Source of the DNA: Candidatus Prevotella equi
GTDB lineage: Bacteria; Bacteroidota; Bacteroidia; Bacteroidales; Bacteroidaceae
Direction of reading: 5' to 3'
DNA: 64,000 bases
NCBI GenBank assembly: GCA_018065145.1
Contig: JAGHTW010000054.1
Span: 1 to 64,000, forward strand
The notes beneath the pieces are model-generated. The model saw nothing but the letters and a program-made list of their open reading frames with translations. It was not told the DNA's origin and searched no databases. Of the stretch, positions 8,685-18,901 are shown piece after piece (positions within the stretch are counted from its first letter, which is position 1; each line of letters begins with the position of its first letter). The position numbers were made by a program, and so were the translations under genes.

Positions 8685-10541
8685 ATGGAAAAAATGAAAA
8701 AATTTGCATACAAGGAGAAACTGACATCTACCAAACTCAACAAAATGGTCGACGCAGTAAATGCGAAGCCAGATGTCGTGTTTCTCAACGAGTATGAGGC
8801 AGGAGGTAAGGTATTGCCGACACTGAAAGCGAAATTCCTGTATTTTGACGAGGAAATGGGCGACGGTGAGACTTATATGACACACGGTCGTACTATCTAC
8901 GATATTCACAACGAAATCGCAGAAACACCAAAGTATTACCATGTCTTCTGTTGCGCCCACGACAAGGAGCAGAGTGGTGACGGTAATGGCTACATCTACA
9001 TCGTCTACGACGACACGCTTAACTACGTCCGTACATACCGTATTGAGCAAGGTATTGGGGAAATTCCTATGGTAATCCTCAGAGCGTTCGGAGAAGATAA
9101 CGCTTTCTCCGACCTCTCCAACCTTTCGGCAGAAGGAGAGGAGAAGATAAAGGACTTGATTGGTGATATTGCTTTCAAAGAGGAGCGTATCGAAATATCT
9201 CTTTCTACTGATTTCGGCGTAATAAATTGGTTGGGCAAGAATGTTAAAATAACAGTAGGTTCAACGGAGAAAATTCGTCCACTTGATGCACATGGTCATT
9301 TAGTGCTATGGGTAAGATTTGGCGAGACTTATACAATCACGTTCCCAGAGGTTGAAGGATATAATGCTGTTGACCCTGTTTCGTACACAGCCGAAGAATA
9401 CGTCAGAGTTGTTGCTGCTCACTACAGAAAGCATTACGACGACCTGCGTGATGTAGCACGTTCCTTTGTGGTAGAAGCAAGTCCTAACCCAGAGATTGAG
9501 GTTACAGGCAGTGAGGAGGTGATTGACCGCATACTCTCGCATGGTGCATACGTCATTGACGAGACGAACAAGAAGTACGCTCGCTTGTCAGAGACTGACA
9601 GCAACACCTTTGAGGATGGAACACCTTGGAATGGCATCTACGGCAACGCTTTCCGCTATCTGCCACAGATATACGTTCTTCGTGACAAGGACTACACCGA
9701 TGGTGGCACGAAGTATTGGGTTAGCGATAAGCCGATAGGCGATGTAGAGCCACTGCCAGAGTCATGGATTGGCATGTATAAGGGCAGTTACATGGATAAC
9801 GTGCTGCGCTCTATCCCTAACGTAATGACGCAAGAGACTCAAACGATGTCGCAATTCTGGAATGCAGCGCAGCGTTTAGGTGCTGACTATGGTCTTGTAA
9901 ACTATTTCGACCATCAGAAGCTCAACGCTCTGCATCTTGCGAAGTTCGGTAATATGAATAGCGATGTTACTGTAGGTGAAGGCTTGTGCAACGCTGGTCA
10001 AGGATATTGGAATCACCGAACAGGCACAACGGCAGCACTTGGCAACGGAACAGGCACTGCGCCATATCTCAACACATCATTCCGAATGGTTAGGCTCTTC
10101 GGCATTGAAGACCTATTCGGCACAACGTGGGAGTTCAGACCAAACATTCGCTTCGATGGTGGCAACGCCATTGTCTATGATGGCAACGTCGTAAGCAATT
10201 CAGCACAGGGCAAGCGTATCTTTGGAAGATTGCAGACTGCGAGTCAACAGTACATAATGAATATGGCTCTTGGTGACGATTTCGACTTGGTGGCTGTTAA
10301 TGCAAATGGTGCAAGTGCAAGTACATACTGGTGTGACGGAACATGGGCTGCAAGTACAGGACAGATCCTTCGCGTTGGCGGTGACTCGATTCGCGGTTCG
10401 ATTTGCGGTCTCTCGTGCTCGGAATCGGATGGCGTGTTCTCGCTCTCGTCTGCGTCTGTCGGTGCTCGCTTGGCTTTCAAAGGCGATATAAACGACTACG
10501 AACTCGTAAGCGGTGCAGAATTGGCGGCACTTCATTCATAA
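8685..10541 (+). CDS. DGR variable protein (C-type-lectin/FGE-like C-terminus), putative receptor-binding or tail protein
   Basis: C-terminal RLFGIEDLFGTTWEFRPNI...YWCDGTWAAS...GSICGLSCSESDGVFSLSSASVGARLAF, with VR at the C-terminus matching a nearby TR and adjacent RT. Confidence 0.88.
   Translation: MEKMKKFAYKEKLTSTKLNKMVDAVNAKPDVVFLNEYEAGGKVLPTLKAKFLYFDEEMGDGETYMTHGRTIYDIHNEIAETPKYYHVFCCAHDKEQSGDGNGYIYIVYDDTLNYVRTYRIEQGIGEIPMVILRAFGEDNAFSDLSNLSAEGEEKIKDLIGDIAFKEERIEISLSTDFGVINWLGKNVKITVGSTEKIRPLDAHGHLVLWVRFGETYTITFPEVEGYNAVDPVSYTAEEYVRVVAAHYRKHYDDLRDVARSFVVEASPNPEIEVTGSEEVIDRILSHGAYVIDETNKKYARLSETDSNTFEDGTPWNGIYGNAFRYLPQIYVLRDKDYTDGGTKYWVSDKPIGDVEPLPESWIGMYKGSYMDNVLRSIPNVMTQETQTMSQFWNAAQRLGADYGLVNYFDHQKLNALHLAKFGNMNSDVTVGEGLCNAGQGYWNHRTGTTAALGNGTGTAPYLNTSFRMVRLFGIEDLFGTTWEFRPNIRFDGGNAIVYDGNVVSNSAQGKRIFGRLQTASQQYIMNMALGDDFDLVAVNANGASASTYWCDGTWAASTGQILRVGGDSIRGSICGLSCSESDGVFSLSSASVGARLAFKGDINDYELVSGAELAALHS
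10366..10480 (+). repeat. DGR variable repeat (VR)
   Basis: 115-nt ungapped match to 10601-10715 with 18 mismatches, 15 at TR adenines. Confidence 0.95.
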
Positions 10542-10600
10542 GGTGTTTAATTATGCAAAATAATAATCATATCATTTAATAATAGGCAGAAGAGTGTAGC

Positions 10601-10715
10601 TCCTTCACGTTGGCGGTAACTCGAATAACGGTTCGATTTGCGGTCTCTCGTGCACGTACTCGAATACCGTGTTCTCGCACTCGTATGCGAATATCGGTGC
10701 TCGCTTAACTTTCAA
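10601..10715 (+). repeat. DGR template repeat (TR)
   Basis: tccttcacgttggcggtaactcgaataacgg...tcgcttaactttcaa; adenine-specific differences to VR, 235 nt downstream of VR. Confidence 0.95.
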
Positions 10716-10866
10716 CATATTTACAAGTTGAGTACACTCTTTTTTGCCTTCTGCTACTTCTCTACTTTGTGTAGGAATGTCAGAAAACATAGGACAAGCC
10801 TGTTTATAGGCATTGCGTAAGTAAGTGTTACAGCCGAAAGCCCGATAGTCCAAGCAAACGAAAGCC

Positions 10867-12204
10867 ATGCGTGGAAAGAACAGAAAGATAACACTCGCAC
10901 AGGTATATGACATCAACAATGTCAGAGCTGCTGATTTAGAAGCGAGGAAAGGCAAGGCACAGAACTATGGTGTAAGGAAATTCGACAGGAACAAGGAAAG
11001 TAATCTGATTGCTATTTCCGAAGCCATAAAGAACGGTACTTTCAAGACAATGCAACCAGTCTTTGAAGAGCGATACTGCGACAAGAAGGTACGTGTGCTT
11101 TCAAAAGTACATTATCCTTATCATGTGGCACATCATGCGTTAATGCGCGTTATAATGCCAGTTCTTGAAAAAGGCTATTACTACGAGAGTGCTGCAAGCA
11201 TTAAAGCCAGAGGTATTCATTACAGTGTAAAACATGTGCGTAAATGGATAGATTTGCATAGGTCACAGGCTTTATGGTGGGCGCAGGTTGACTTTAAGAA
11301 GTTCTATCATCACATCAACCGCCAGAAACTCTACGACCGCCTTTGTAAGACGTTCAACGATGAAGGTATAAGGTGGATGCTCCATGATATAATATGGGCG
11401 TTAGGAGAACACAATGGTATAGAACCGTCCGATGGGACTGAGGGCGTTGGTATAGGACTGTACCCTATACAACCTCTTGTTAATTTCTATACAGGAGATA
11501 TGGTGCGAGACGTTAACAGTATCAAAGGAATAAGACTGTTTGTGTATTGCGACAATAATCTTATATTGGGTACTTCTCCTGATTCTGTATGGGAAGCAGT
11601 AAACAGGATAAGATTTTGGGCAGACAATATACTGCGTCAACCTATTCACGATAATATAGGAGTCCAGAGGCTTGATGAAGTCCATCCAGTAGATTACTGC
11701 GGTTATCTATTCTTTCGTGAGCATACGCTTATAAGAAAATCCACGAAATACAAATTCAAGAAGAGATACAAAAAGACTATTAATGACGAAGTTAAGCATA
11801 GACAGGTGTTGGCATCGTATAAAGGTTGGCTTGAACACTGCAATGGTTTAACTCTTTGGCAGAAAGTTACTGGTATGAAACGATTTAGCGAATTAGGAAT
11901 ACAGCGTGGCACTATGCTACGTGACGGAAAGAAATTCTTTGACGTACCTTCGGTATCTGCGTCATTTCTTGTTGACAGAGATATAATAGTGAAAGACTTC
12001 GCTGAAAATTGCGACACTGGAAATGGTAAAGGACGAATGTATGTATTGGTGGAAGAGAACGGAAAAGAAATGAAGTTCTGTACTAACAATCCACGCTTAA
12101 AAGATACACTAAAACAAGTACAAGAACTTGGAGAATTACCTTTCAAGGCGACATTTCACGTTCGTAATACGCAAGGTGGAAGACCAGATTATTATTTTGA
12201 ATAA
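10867..12204 (+). CDS. DGR reverse transcriptase
   Basis: RT motifs VDFKKFYHHI, GLYPIQPLVNF (DGR-style Q motif), FVYCDNNLIL, DYCGYLFFREHTLIRKSTKYKFKKR; adjacent to TR. Confidence 0.92.
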   Translation: MRGKNRKITLAQVYDINNVRAADLEARKGKAQNYGVRKFDRNKESNLIAISEAIKNGTFKTMQPVFEERYCDKKVRVLSKVHYPYHVAHHALMRVIMPVLEKGYYYESAASIKARGIHYSVKHVRKWIDLHRSQALWWAQVDFKKFYHHINRQKLYDRLCKTFNDEGIRWMLHDIIWALGEHNGIEPSDGTEGVGIGLYPIQPLVNFYTGDMVRDVNSIKGIRLFVYCDNNLILGTSPDSVWEAVNRIRFWADNILRQPIHDNIGVQRLDEVHPVDYCGYLFFREHTLIRKSTKYKFKKRYKKTINDEVKHRQVLASYKGWLEHCNGLTLWQKVTGMKRFSELGIQRGTMLRDGKKFFDVPSVSASFLVDRDIIVKDFAENCDTGNGKGRMYVLVEENGKEMKFCTNNPRLKDTLKQVQELGELPFKATFHVRNTQGGRPDYYFE

Positions 12205-12206
12205 TT

Positions 12207-12530
12207 ATGACAGGAACATCAACGAAACCAGTTCCATTCGTTCAGAACGAAGGGCTGACAACAACAATCTCATTTAACGAGAATATTATTACAGAAAAAG
12301 ACGGTCAGAAGACTTACGAGTATGAGACGGTCATAGTGAACAACCCTTTAACCTATGGTGGCATTGTGTCTACTATTGTACGTGACAAGTACAGTGGGGA
12401 CGATGTAGAGGCAATCATCCTCAATGGCACTGACACCGCAGAGCATAAGGCAGAGTACGAGGCACTACAGAAGTGGCGCAAGACAGCGAAAGAGATAGCG
12501 CATAAGATATTAGAGAACGAAGCAGAGTAA
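12207..12530 (+). CDS. Hypothetical protein downstream of DGR RT
   Basis: 107-aa ORF. Confidence 0.6.
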   Translation: MTGTSTKPVPFVQNEGLTTTISFNENIITEKDGQKTYEYETVIVNNPLTYGGIVSTIVRDKYSGDDVEAIILNGTDTAEHKAEYEALQKWRKTAKEIAHKILENEAE

Positions 12531-12679
12531 TGACTCAACAAGAACACGACATATTAGTTGAGAACAATATGCTGTTAAAGGCTATCTACCAGAAGTTATT
12601 GGAGAACGAAAGCAATGACTTCCAGACAAATGTAGCCGCTAATATATTCGCAGATATGCTATATGGCAAGAGACAATAA
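12530..12679 (+). CDS. Small hypothetical protein (49 aa)
   Basis: TAATG overlap start: MTQQEHDILVENNMLLKAIYQKLLENESNDFQTNVAANIFADMLYGKRQ. Confidence 0.55.
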   Translation: MTQQEHDILVENNMLLKAIYQKLLENESNDFQTNVAANIFADMLYGKRQ

Positions 12680-13058
12680 CACAAACAACAACTCACAGAC
12701 CCCCGACGGCAGATGTGTAACGGTTAAGACACTGAAGTTCCTACCAGTGGTAGCAACGCTTATGTCAGTCGTCCACGTTGCATTCCTGCTGATGGGTGTC
12801 AACGAGGTCTATACGGAGATAGCAGTTGTCTGTGGCGGCTTCTATGTCGTACATAGGTTCTCGCATACCCTGCATTTCTGCGTTCTGCATAAATTGCTCA
12901 CATATTATTCCTACGCTATGATGTGCTGTGTATGGTGGCAGAGACACGGCTTCGGCTTCGGGGAATACCTTGAAATCGCCCGTGGTGTAATGTTTTTTGT
13001 TGGTCTCATTCTCTTGTTTCTCCTCGCATTAAAACGGCTCTATGAGTTAAGAAAGTAA
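12663..13058 (+). CDS. Membrane protein, possible holin-like
   Basis: Several hydrophobic helices (FLPVVATLMSVVHVAFLLM, GVMFFVGLILLFLLAL). Confidence 0.5.
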   Translation: MARDNNTNNNSQTPDGRCVTVKTLKFLPVVATLMSVVHVAFLLMGVNEVYTEIAVVCGGFYVVHRFSHTLHFCVLHKLLTYYSYAMMCCVWWQRHGFGFGEYLEIARGVMFFVGLILLFLLALKRLYELRK

Positions 13059-13064
13059 AAAAAG

Positions 13065-13107
13065 TCCCCGATTTCCTTTGCGGTTTCGGGGATTTTTTGT
13101 ACCTTTG
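13065..13107 (+). promoter_or_regulatory. Composite intrinsic terminator and promoter (TTTG-N19-TACCTTTG)
   Basis: tccccga(13065-71)...tcgggga(13086-92) stem + T-run; TTTG 13077-80 in apical loop; TACCTTTG 13100-13107. Confidence 0.7.
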
Positions 13108-13140
13108 CACCAAACAATATCTATTTTGAAAATGAATGTT

Positions 13141-16100
13141 ATGAAGATATACACGCTCAACGAGGAGAACGGCATAAGTACCCCATTTCCAAACGAATAC
13201 GAACAGGCAGAGTTCGACGACTACGAATACACCGCTGCGAGAATGGGCGGTGCGCCCTCTATTACGGCTAAAATCAAGCACAGGCTATGTCTTGACGACC
13301 TCTGGACGGAGAAGCAGTACGTAGAGTTCCGTGGCTGCAAGTATTTCGTCAGAGACACGCCAAGCAGTTCAAAGGATAACAACGACACAAGGTATGAGCA
13401 CGACATTACGTTCCTCCATGAGCGTTTTGTCTTGGAGAACGTGTATATGCTCGACAGCGTCTTCACAGACGAGGAACACCCCGACGCACAGCCAGAGACG
13501 GACAAGTATGTCAGCAACAGCACCAAGGTCATATTTTGGGGCGATATACATGAGTTCGTAGGACGCTTCAATGCGTGTCTCCATGCCGCAGGTCTTGGAG
13601 GTTCGGAGAAAAGCGGCGGCTTCTACGTTGTAGTTGACGAGGGCGTGACATCGGAGGAGACCTTGGTAGCCTTTGAGGATAAGTTCTTCAGTGAAGCCCT
13701 ACAGGAGATTTTCAATACGTTCAAACTGCCATACTATTGGGTGGGTAACTGCTGTCATATCGGTCTTGCGCCAGAGGAACTTTCGGAGGTCTTTGAGTAT
13801 GGTAGGGACTATGCGCTTCTGTCAATAGAGAAGCAGAATACTAATCAAGGATATTGCAATCGTGCTACTGGCGTAGGTAGCAGCGATAATATTCCGTATT
13901 ACTACCCTAACGTACAAGCACCTGATGCAACAATTCCTCATGCTGTAGAGGGTAATAAAGGCATTACCGACGACAGACAACTCTCTCTTGTTGCAGACGA
14001 AAACGCAAGGAAGAGGTGGAATGATATGGATAGCGTTGCGGACAATGAAAGACCGTGGAAAAACAGAGGTTTGGTGTATATCGCAGGTTCTTCTCAAGGT
14101 TTGAATTTTAATGATACGTGGTCTGTATATGACGATGTTGATGCGTATTCAATTCCTATAGGTCATACAACCAATGTGTTTCTTAGCGGAAAATCTACTG
14201 CGAATGACTTAGTCAAAAGGAAATGGTGGGAAAAAGTTACTAAAAAGATTTACGACTATGACCAAAGCGAATTTGCAAAAAAAATGACACCGAAATCCTT
14301 TTACGGTAAGACTATATATGGTTGGTCGGTATGGCAAAATCATTTTTTACCTATTTGGAATGTTGAGTATTCTGGTGATTTTGGCAAAAACGAATTTGAT
14401 TGGGTCGTAGGGTCTAATATATGGTCTTTGGTGAGGTTTGCTATTCCGTTTAAGTTTACAGATTCCAAGGGCGGTTCAAGAGTGTCCGTCGAATTGCAGG
14501 TGATGTTGTTTGAGACAAGTTGGGATGGTACCTTAGAAAAATACAAGCCACAAGCATTGTCTGTAGACAGCGTTACTATTTCTCCAGATGTGCAAGGTCA
14601 AGCAGCTTTGCAAATAGTATCTTTTAATCCAAAAGACGATAATGGCAGATATATTTTGACTTTTGATGTCTATGATGTAATTCGTTCTACGGAGACAACA
14701 TACCAATTAAACATTTCTCTGAACAATGAAACAGGGAAACTCGAAGAATATCAAAACGGACTGTATCTCTATCGTGCTGCGGTGTTTGATATAAAACAGG
14801 CTTCTTCGCCAAGTGGATGGTATAAAGAACCTCTATCTAATTTGAATGAGCGTTTTTATCATAGAGACCTTTCATATTGGGGCGTTGAGTCTACGCAGAC
14901 CCCAACAAACGGCGATAGGATTGTAAGGATGTTCAACAAATCTGTTAATGACAAGATTATTCCTGTCAGCACAAACCTTATGCCGACCATATATAGGGAA
15001 ACATCTGGAGAAAAAGTTTTTTACAATGCACTTAATGAGGATAGGCTGACAGTAGATGAAGAATATAAAGTTTATTCTAATTTTTACAAGGACGAACACG
15101 GCAACTCTTTAGAGTTTGAGCACGAGTTCGTGGCTGACAACCAGCGAGAGGCAAAGTATACGTTTGACGATATTAAGCCGACGATAAAAGGAATGGTCAG
15201 CACAACTCGCGTGGACGGTAAGAACATACCGATGAATACATTCATTGACGTTGCGTATGACTATGCAGATAATGATTATTTGAATGTAGAGGGTGACGAT
15301 GAAGACGCAGAGTTTGCTCATTCTTATTTCTTCGTTAAACTGCCGAAAACAAAAACAAAAACAACTGGTAGGAGTTTCAATCTTTTCGCAAGTGCTGACG
15401 AGAATGGTAATGACATGGTTTTTTCTGTGACAAGCGGAAGTTGTGGTGGCTGCAACTTTAAGGTCATGGTTGACGAGAAAACCAAGTCTAAAAACCCTGT
15501 GTTGGTAGGTGCAGATGGTGAATTGCTGCGTGACCCAAAGACAGGTAATGTGTTACTTGTAGGTAGCAAGGCTGCAAGTGGATATACGTACCAAGACCGT
15601 CAGCAGAATACAGAGACCAATGAGGTTTGGATTGCGTTGAAAAAAGAGACGGACACCTATGGTATTATTATGCCTAACGCTTCTTCCGAATTAAGGGTAA
15701 AAAAGCATGATACGTTCGTAATACTTAATATACACCTTCCTCTTGTTTATATAGAAGATGCGGAAGACAGATTGTCGAAGGCTATCATAGCGCAGATGCA
15801 GAAAGATAATTCCGAGCGTTTTTCTTTCAATATTTCCTTTAGTAGAGTGTATATGGAAGAGAACCCGATTATTGCACGGTCTTTGACGGAAAACGCAAAG
15901 ATATACGTGAGGTATAACGGTCTCTCTATTGCTTTGTATGTCAATAATTACTCGTTCAAGATGTCAAGTGGTAGTCCTCTACCTGAGATTTCTGTTGACT
16001 TGAATGATGAAATAGCAATCGGTAGTACCTATTCACAAAATAGACAAGGAGATATTTCTGAACCCATTTCTTCTATCATGGGTGGAGGTGGCGGTCAATT

Positions 16101-17484
16101 TTTACCTGTTATAACATCCACGGATAAAGTCACCAATCCATCTGACGGCAACGTCTTTTCTTCTTTGTATTCCTACTTGAATTTCTTATCCAAGAAAAAA
16201 GACGACAACGTAGAGGGAAACGTCCATTTTCACAGAGGAATAAAAGTAGATGAACTTATAACCACCCAAAATTTGAGGTCTCAAAATATAGAAGTGGGAG
16301 ATTTCTTGCGCGGTATGACAGGTGCTAACCGTGGATTGCGTATGACGGAAGACGGAGACATATTCGCCAAGAATTTGTTCTTGGAAGAGGGTATGTCTGT
16401 CCCATCACTCAAAATGAATCGTGCTATGGGAATACTTGGTTATTTCATAGTTTCGATTGCTGGGGGAAAAGTCAAAGAAGTACAAAAGGATGCCTTAAGA
16501 AACGAACAAAAAGAAGTCTTATACCAGCAGGTCGACCAAAATGGTGAAAAGAAGTATGACGGAAATGGTAATCCTTTGACTACCACTATCCCTACTGATT
16601 TTCCGTTGTATGCTAATTCTGGATGGGTTACACTCGACTTAGAGAATGGCGAACTTGGTGCAGTTGAGGTTGGCGATATGTTGTTGGGCTTCTGGCATGG
16701 GTCATACGACAATAATACCATTAACGCAGACGGAGTCACAGAAGACGGTGATTTAGTTCGTAACGGCGATATAATGATAGGCGGCTTTCAAAGTATTTAC
16801 TTTTATGTAGATGAAGTTGATGAAGAAATTTATAACAATGGACGTTTTCATTATACACTGCGATGTGAAAAAGACGCTTCGTGGAGATTTGCTTATCATC
16901 CGCAACCAGAACTGAATTTCTACGGGTTTGGAAACCAAATCCTACAGAAAAAAGACCGCCAGAGCATTACAATTATGTCTCGTGAATATACTGTTCGTCT
17001 GATAAACAAGAGCACTTGGACTTATGACGAGAATAATATCATAGAGATACATGGAAAACTTGATGGTTTCTCCATGTTTGCAGTGAACGACCAAGGCGAG
17101 ACCTACGTCAAGCGTTTCACTGGTTATGGCAATGTCATGGGTAACGCTTACATATTCGGACAAATAGACCAGTTCGAGAGAGTGGCTTACAAAATGGAGA
17201 TAGATACAGGCGGTGACACTTTCATCGGTGTCGGCGAGACCAAGACACTGAAATTCTCAGTGGTAAACGGCTACGGGGTAGAACAAACGCCGAAAAAATG
17301 GTCTGTGACAAGAAGTAGCAGCAAGCCAAACGATGATAGGGCTTGGAACTCTCAACACAAGTCTTTCTCTGGCACTCTTGAACTTACGCTCGAAAACGAC
17401 TTCTATGGCATAGACAGAGCCACGTTTACAGTGGTAGCGACGATGTCGGACGAAAGAACGGCAGAAATGATTGTCAATTTGTAA
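13141..17484 (+). CDS. Large tail/baseplate-associated protein (Tal-like minor structural protein)
   Basis: ~1450 aa, first gene of a tail-fibre-like module; start MKIYTLNEENG preferred. Confidence 0.55.
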   Translation: MKIYTLNEENGISTPFPNEYEQAEFDDYEYTAARMGGAPSITAKIKHRLCLDDLWTEKQYVEFRGCKYFVRDTPSSSKDNNDTRYEHDITFLHERFVLENVYMLDSVFTDEEHPDAQPETDKYVSNSTKVIFWGDIHEFVGRFNACLHAAGLGGSEKSGGFYVVVDEGVTSEETLVAFEDKFFSEALQEIFNTFKLPYYWVGNCCHIGLAPEELSEVFEYGRDYALLSIEKQNTNQGYCNRATGVGSSDNIPYYYPNVQAPDATIPHAVEGNKGITDDRQLSLVADENARKRWNDMDSVADNERPWKNRGLVYIAGSSQGLNFNDTWSVYDDVDAYSIPIGHTTNVFLSGKSTANDLVKRKWWEKVTKKIYDYDQSEFAKKMTPKSFYGKTIYGWSVWQNHFLPIWNVEYSGDFGKNEFDWVVGSNIWSLVRFAIPFKFTDSKGGSRVSVELQVMLFETSWDGTLEKYKPQALSVDSVTISPDVQGQAALQIVSFNPKDDNGRYILTFDVYDVIRSTETTYQLNISLNNETGKLEEYQNGLYLYRAAVFDIKQASSPSGWYKEPLSNLNERFYHRDLSYWGVESTQTPTNGDRIVRMFNKSVNDKIIPVSTNLMPTIYRETSGEKVFYNALNEDRLTVDEEYKVYSNFYKDEHGNSLEFEHEFVADNQREAKYTFDDIKPTIKGMVSTTRVDGKNIPMNTFIDVAYDYADNDYLNVEGDDEDAEFAHSYFFVKLPKTKTKTTGRSFNLFASADENGNDMVFSVTSGSCGGCNFKVMVDEKTKSKNPVLVGADGELLRDPKTGNVLLVGSKAASGYTYQDRQQNTETNEVWIALKKETDTYGIIMPNASSELRVKKHDTFVILNIHLPLVYIEDAEDRLSKAIIAQMQKDNSERFSFNISFSRVYMEENPIIARSLTENAKIYVRYNGLSIALYVNNYSFKMSSGSPLPEISVDLNDEIAIGSTYSQNRQGDISEPISSIMGGGGGQFLPVITSTDKVTNPSDGNVFSSLYSYLNFLSKKKDDNVEGNVHFHRGIKVDELITTQNLRSQNIEVGDFLRGMTGANRGLRMTEDGDIFAKNLFLEEGMSVPSLKMNRAMGILGYFIVSIAGGKVKEVQKDALRNEQKEVLYQQVDQNGEKKYDGNGNPLTTTIPTDFPLYANSGWVTLDLENGELGAVEVGDMLLGFWHGSYDNNTINADGVTEDGDLVRNGDIMIGGFQSIYFYVDEVDEEIYNNGRFHYTLRCEKDASWRFAYHPQPELNFYGFGNQILQKKDRQSITIMSREYTVRLINKSTWTYDENNIIEIHGKLDGFSMFAVNDQGETYVKRFTGYGNVMGNAYIFGQIDQFERVAYKMEIDTGGDTFIGVGETKTLKFSVVNGYGVEQTPKKWSVTRSSSKPNDDRAWNSQHKSFSGTLELTLENDFYGIDRATFTVVATMSDERTAEMIVNL

Positions 17485-17498
17485 AACTAAAATAAAAA

Positions 17499-18896
17499 AT
17501 GGGTAAAACGATTTTATTACGTAGATTGTATAGTCCAGCAACTATTTCTTCATCTTACGAAATAGACGCAGGTACTTTGACGAGGGTGTATGGTGAGGGC
17601 TACGTGTTCGATAGGCATGATTGGGAATTAGTTGTATTCCCTCTTTTCTATGCGTCTTCTGCGGACGGAACGCTAAAGAACAAATTAATCAACAGAGAAT
17701 TGTCTAAGGTGAAATTGATGTACGCCATAGGCAACACAAACAGATGGTATGACATAACAGAAGTTCCGAAGTTTTCAGAACTCGACTACTGGATTGACGA
17801 CACCGAAAGCGATACTTGCGGAGCTTTTATGTTCTGCGGTAAGACAACGGTGGGGCAGCAGATGCTTTTGAAGGTTACAGCAGAATGGGTTGACAAACGT
17901 GATAACAAACTCTACAAAGTGGAGACGGAAGACATAAGTATTGTTACGATTGAAGAAATGGAAGACGAAAAACGCTTCTTTATTACTGAAGGAACTAACA
18001 ATATCGAATACAATCCTTTTATTTCCCGTGGAGGTGCTGTTCAGAGTTTTTCCGTAGGTCTGCATAGTGGTGCGAAGAAAAAGAATCTCAGAGAAGAGAT
18101 TGAAAGCGGTAGACTGAGACTCGCTGTAACAGATGTAGACAACAACAATCTGTTTGACAAGAAACCGATTGTAATGAATGTCCTTGATGCAAGCATATCA
18201 TATAATCCGATGTACAGGTATTCGTATATGCTTGGCGACATTGTGGGAACTAACGATGAAATAAAGAAAAATTCGCAGGGATATGTTATAGCACCTAATG
18301 GAGCACAGTTAAACGTTGATTTCGTATCAATCGAAGGATATGCCCGTTTTGTGTTACAAGGCGGCAGCAGCATAGATGTCTTTCCAGATGGTAATGGAAA
18401 ATGTACATATTATCTCGAAAATTTTGACGTATTGCAGACTGTCACTATTTATGGCTTTGAAACAAGCAGCATAATAAATCTGAATTTTATTGGAAGTTCT
18501 GACTACTTGTCTGTCAATGTAAACTGCGGAACAGAAATTAAGGATTTCTTTTGTTTCGTACAATTAAAGAAAAAAGACACCATTCTTGACACATTACCTG
18601 TATCTATGAAACGTGTAGAGCCAGTGTTTGACGTAGTGATGGAAAACAATGCACCTCTGGAGACAGGCGTGAGAAAAATACCGTATAGCATATACGTTGA
18701 CGGTAACAAGGTTGACAATCCGACAAAATACTTTAACGTATCTTTTTCCTGCGTTAAAGAAAAGGCGACGGGGTTATTTGTCCCCAGTATTTTGACTGCA
18801 ACAAATGATAGTTATCTGGAGATAACTATTGACGACGAAGACGTTGCGCTCGAATTGACAGACTCTACAACATACAAAAAACATATTAACGATTAA
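17499..18896 (+). CDS. Putative tail/baseplate structural protein
   Basis: 465-aa ORF in tail module. Confidence 0.45.
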   Translation: MGKTILLRRLYSPATISSSYEIDAGTLTRVYGEGYVFDRHDWELVVFPLFYASSADGTLKNKLINRELSKVKLMYAIGNTNRWYDITEVPKFSELDYWIDDTESDTCGAFMFCGKTTVGQQMLLKVTAEWVDKRDNKLYKVETEDISIVTIEEMEDEKRFFITEGTNNIEYNPFISRGGAVQSFSVGLHSGAKKKNLREEIESGRLRLAVTDVDNNNLFDKKPIVMNVLDASISYNPMYRYSYMLGDIVGTNDEIKKNSQGYVIAPNGAQLNVDFVSIEGYARFVLQGGSSIDVFPDGNGKCTYYLENFDVLQTVTIYGFETSSIINLNFIGSSDYLSVNVNCGTEIKDFFCFVQLKKKDTILDTLPVSMKRVEPVFDVVMENNAPLETGVRKIPYSIYVDGNKVDNPTKYFNVSFSCVKEKATGLFVPSILTATNDSYLEITIDDEDVALELTDSTTYKKHIND

Positions 18897-18901
18897 AAGA
18901 T

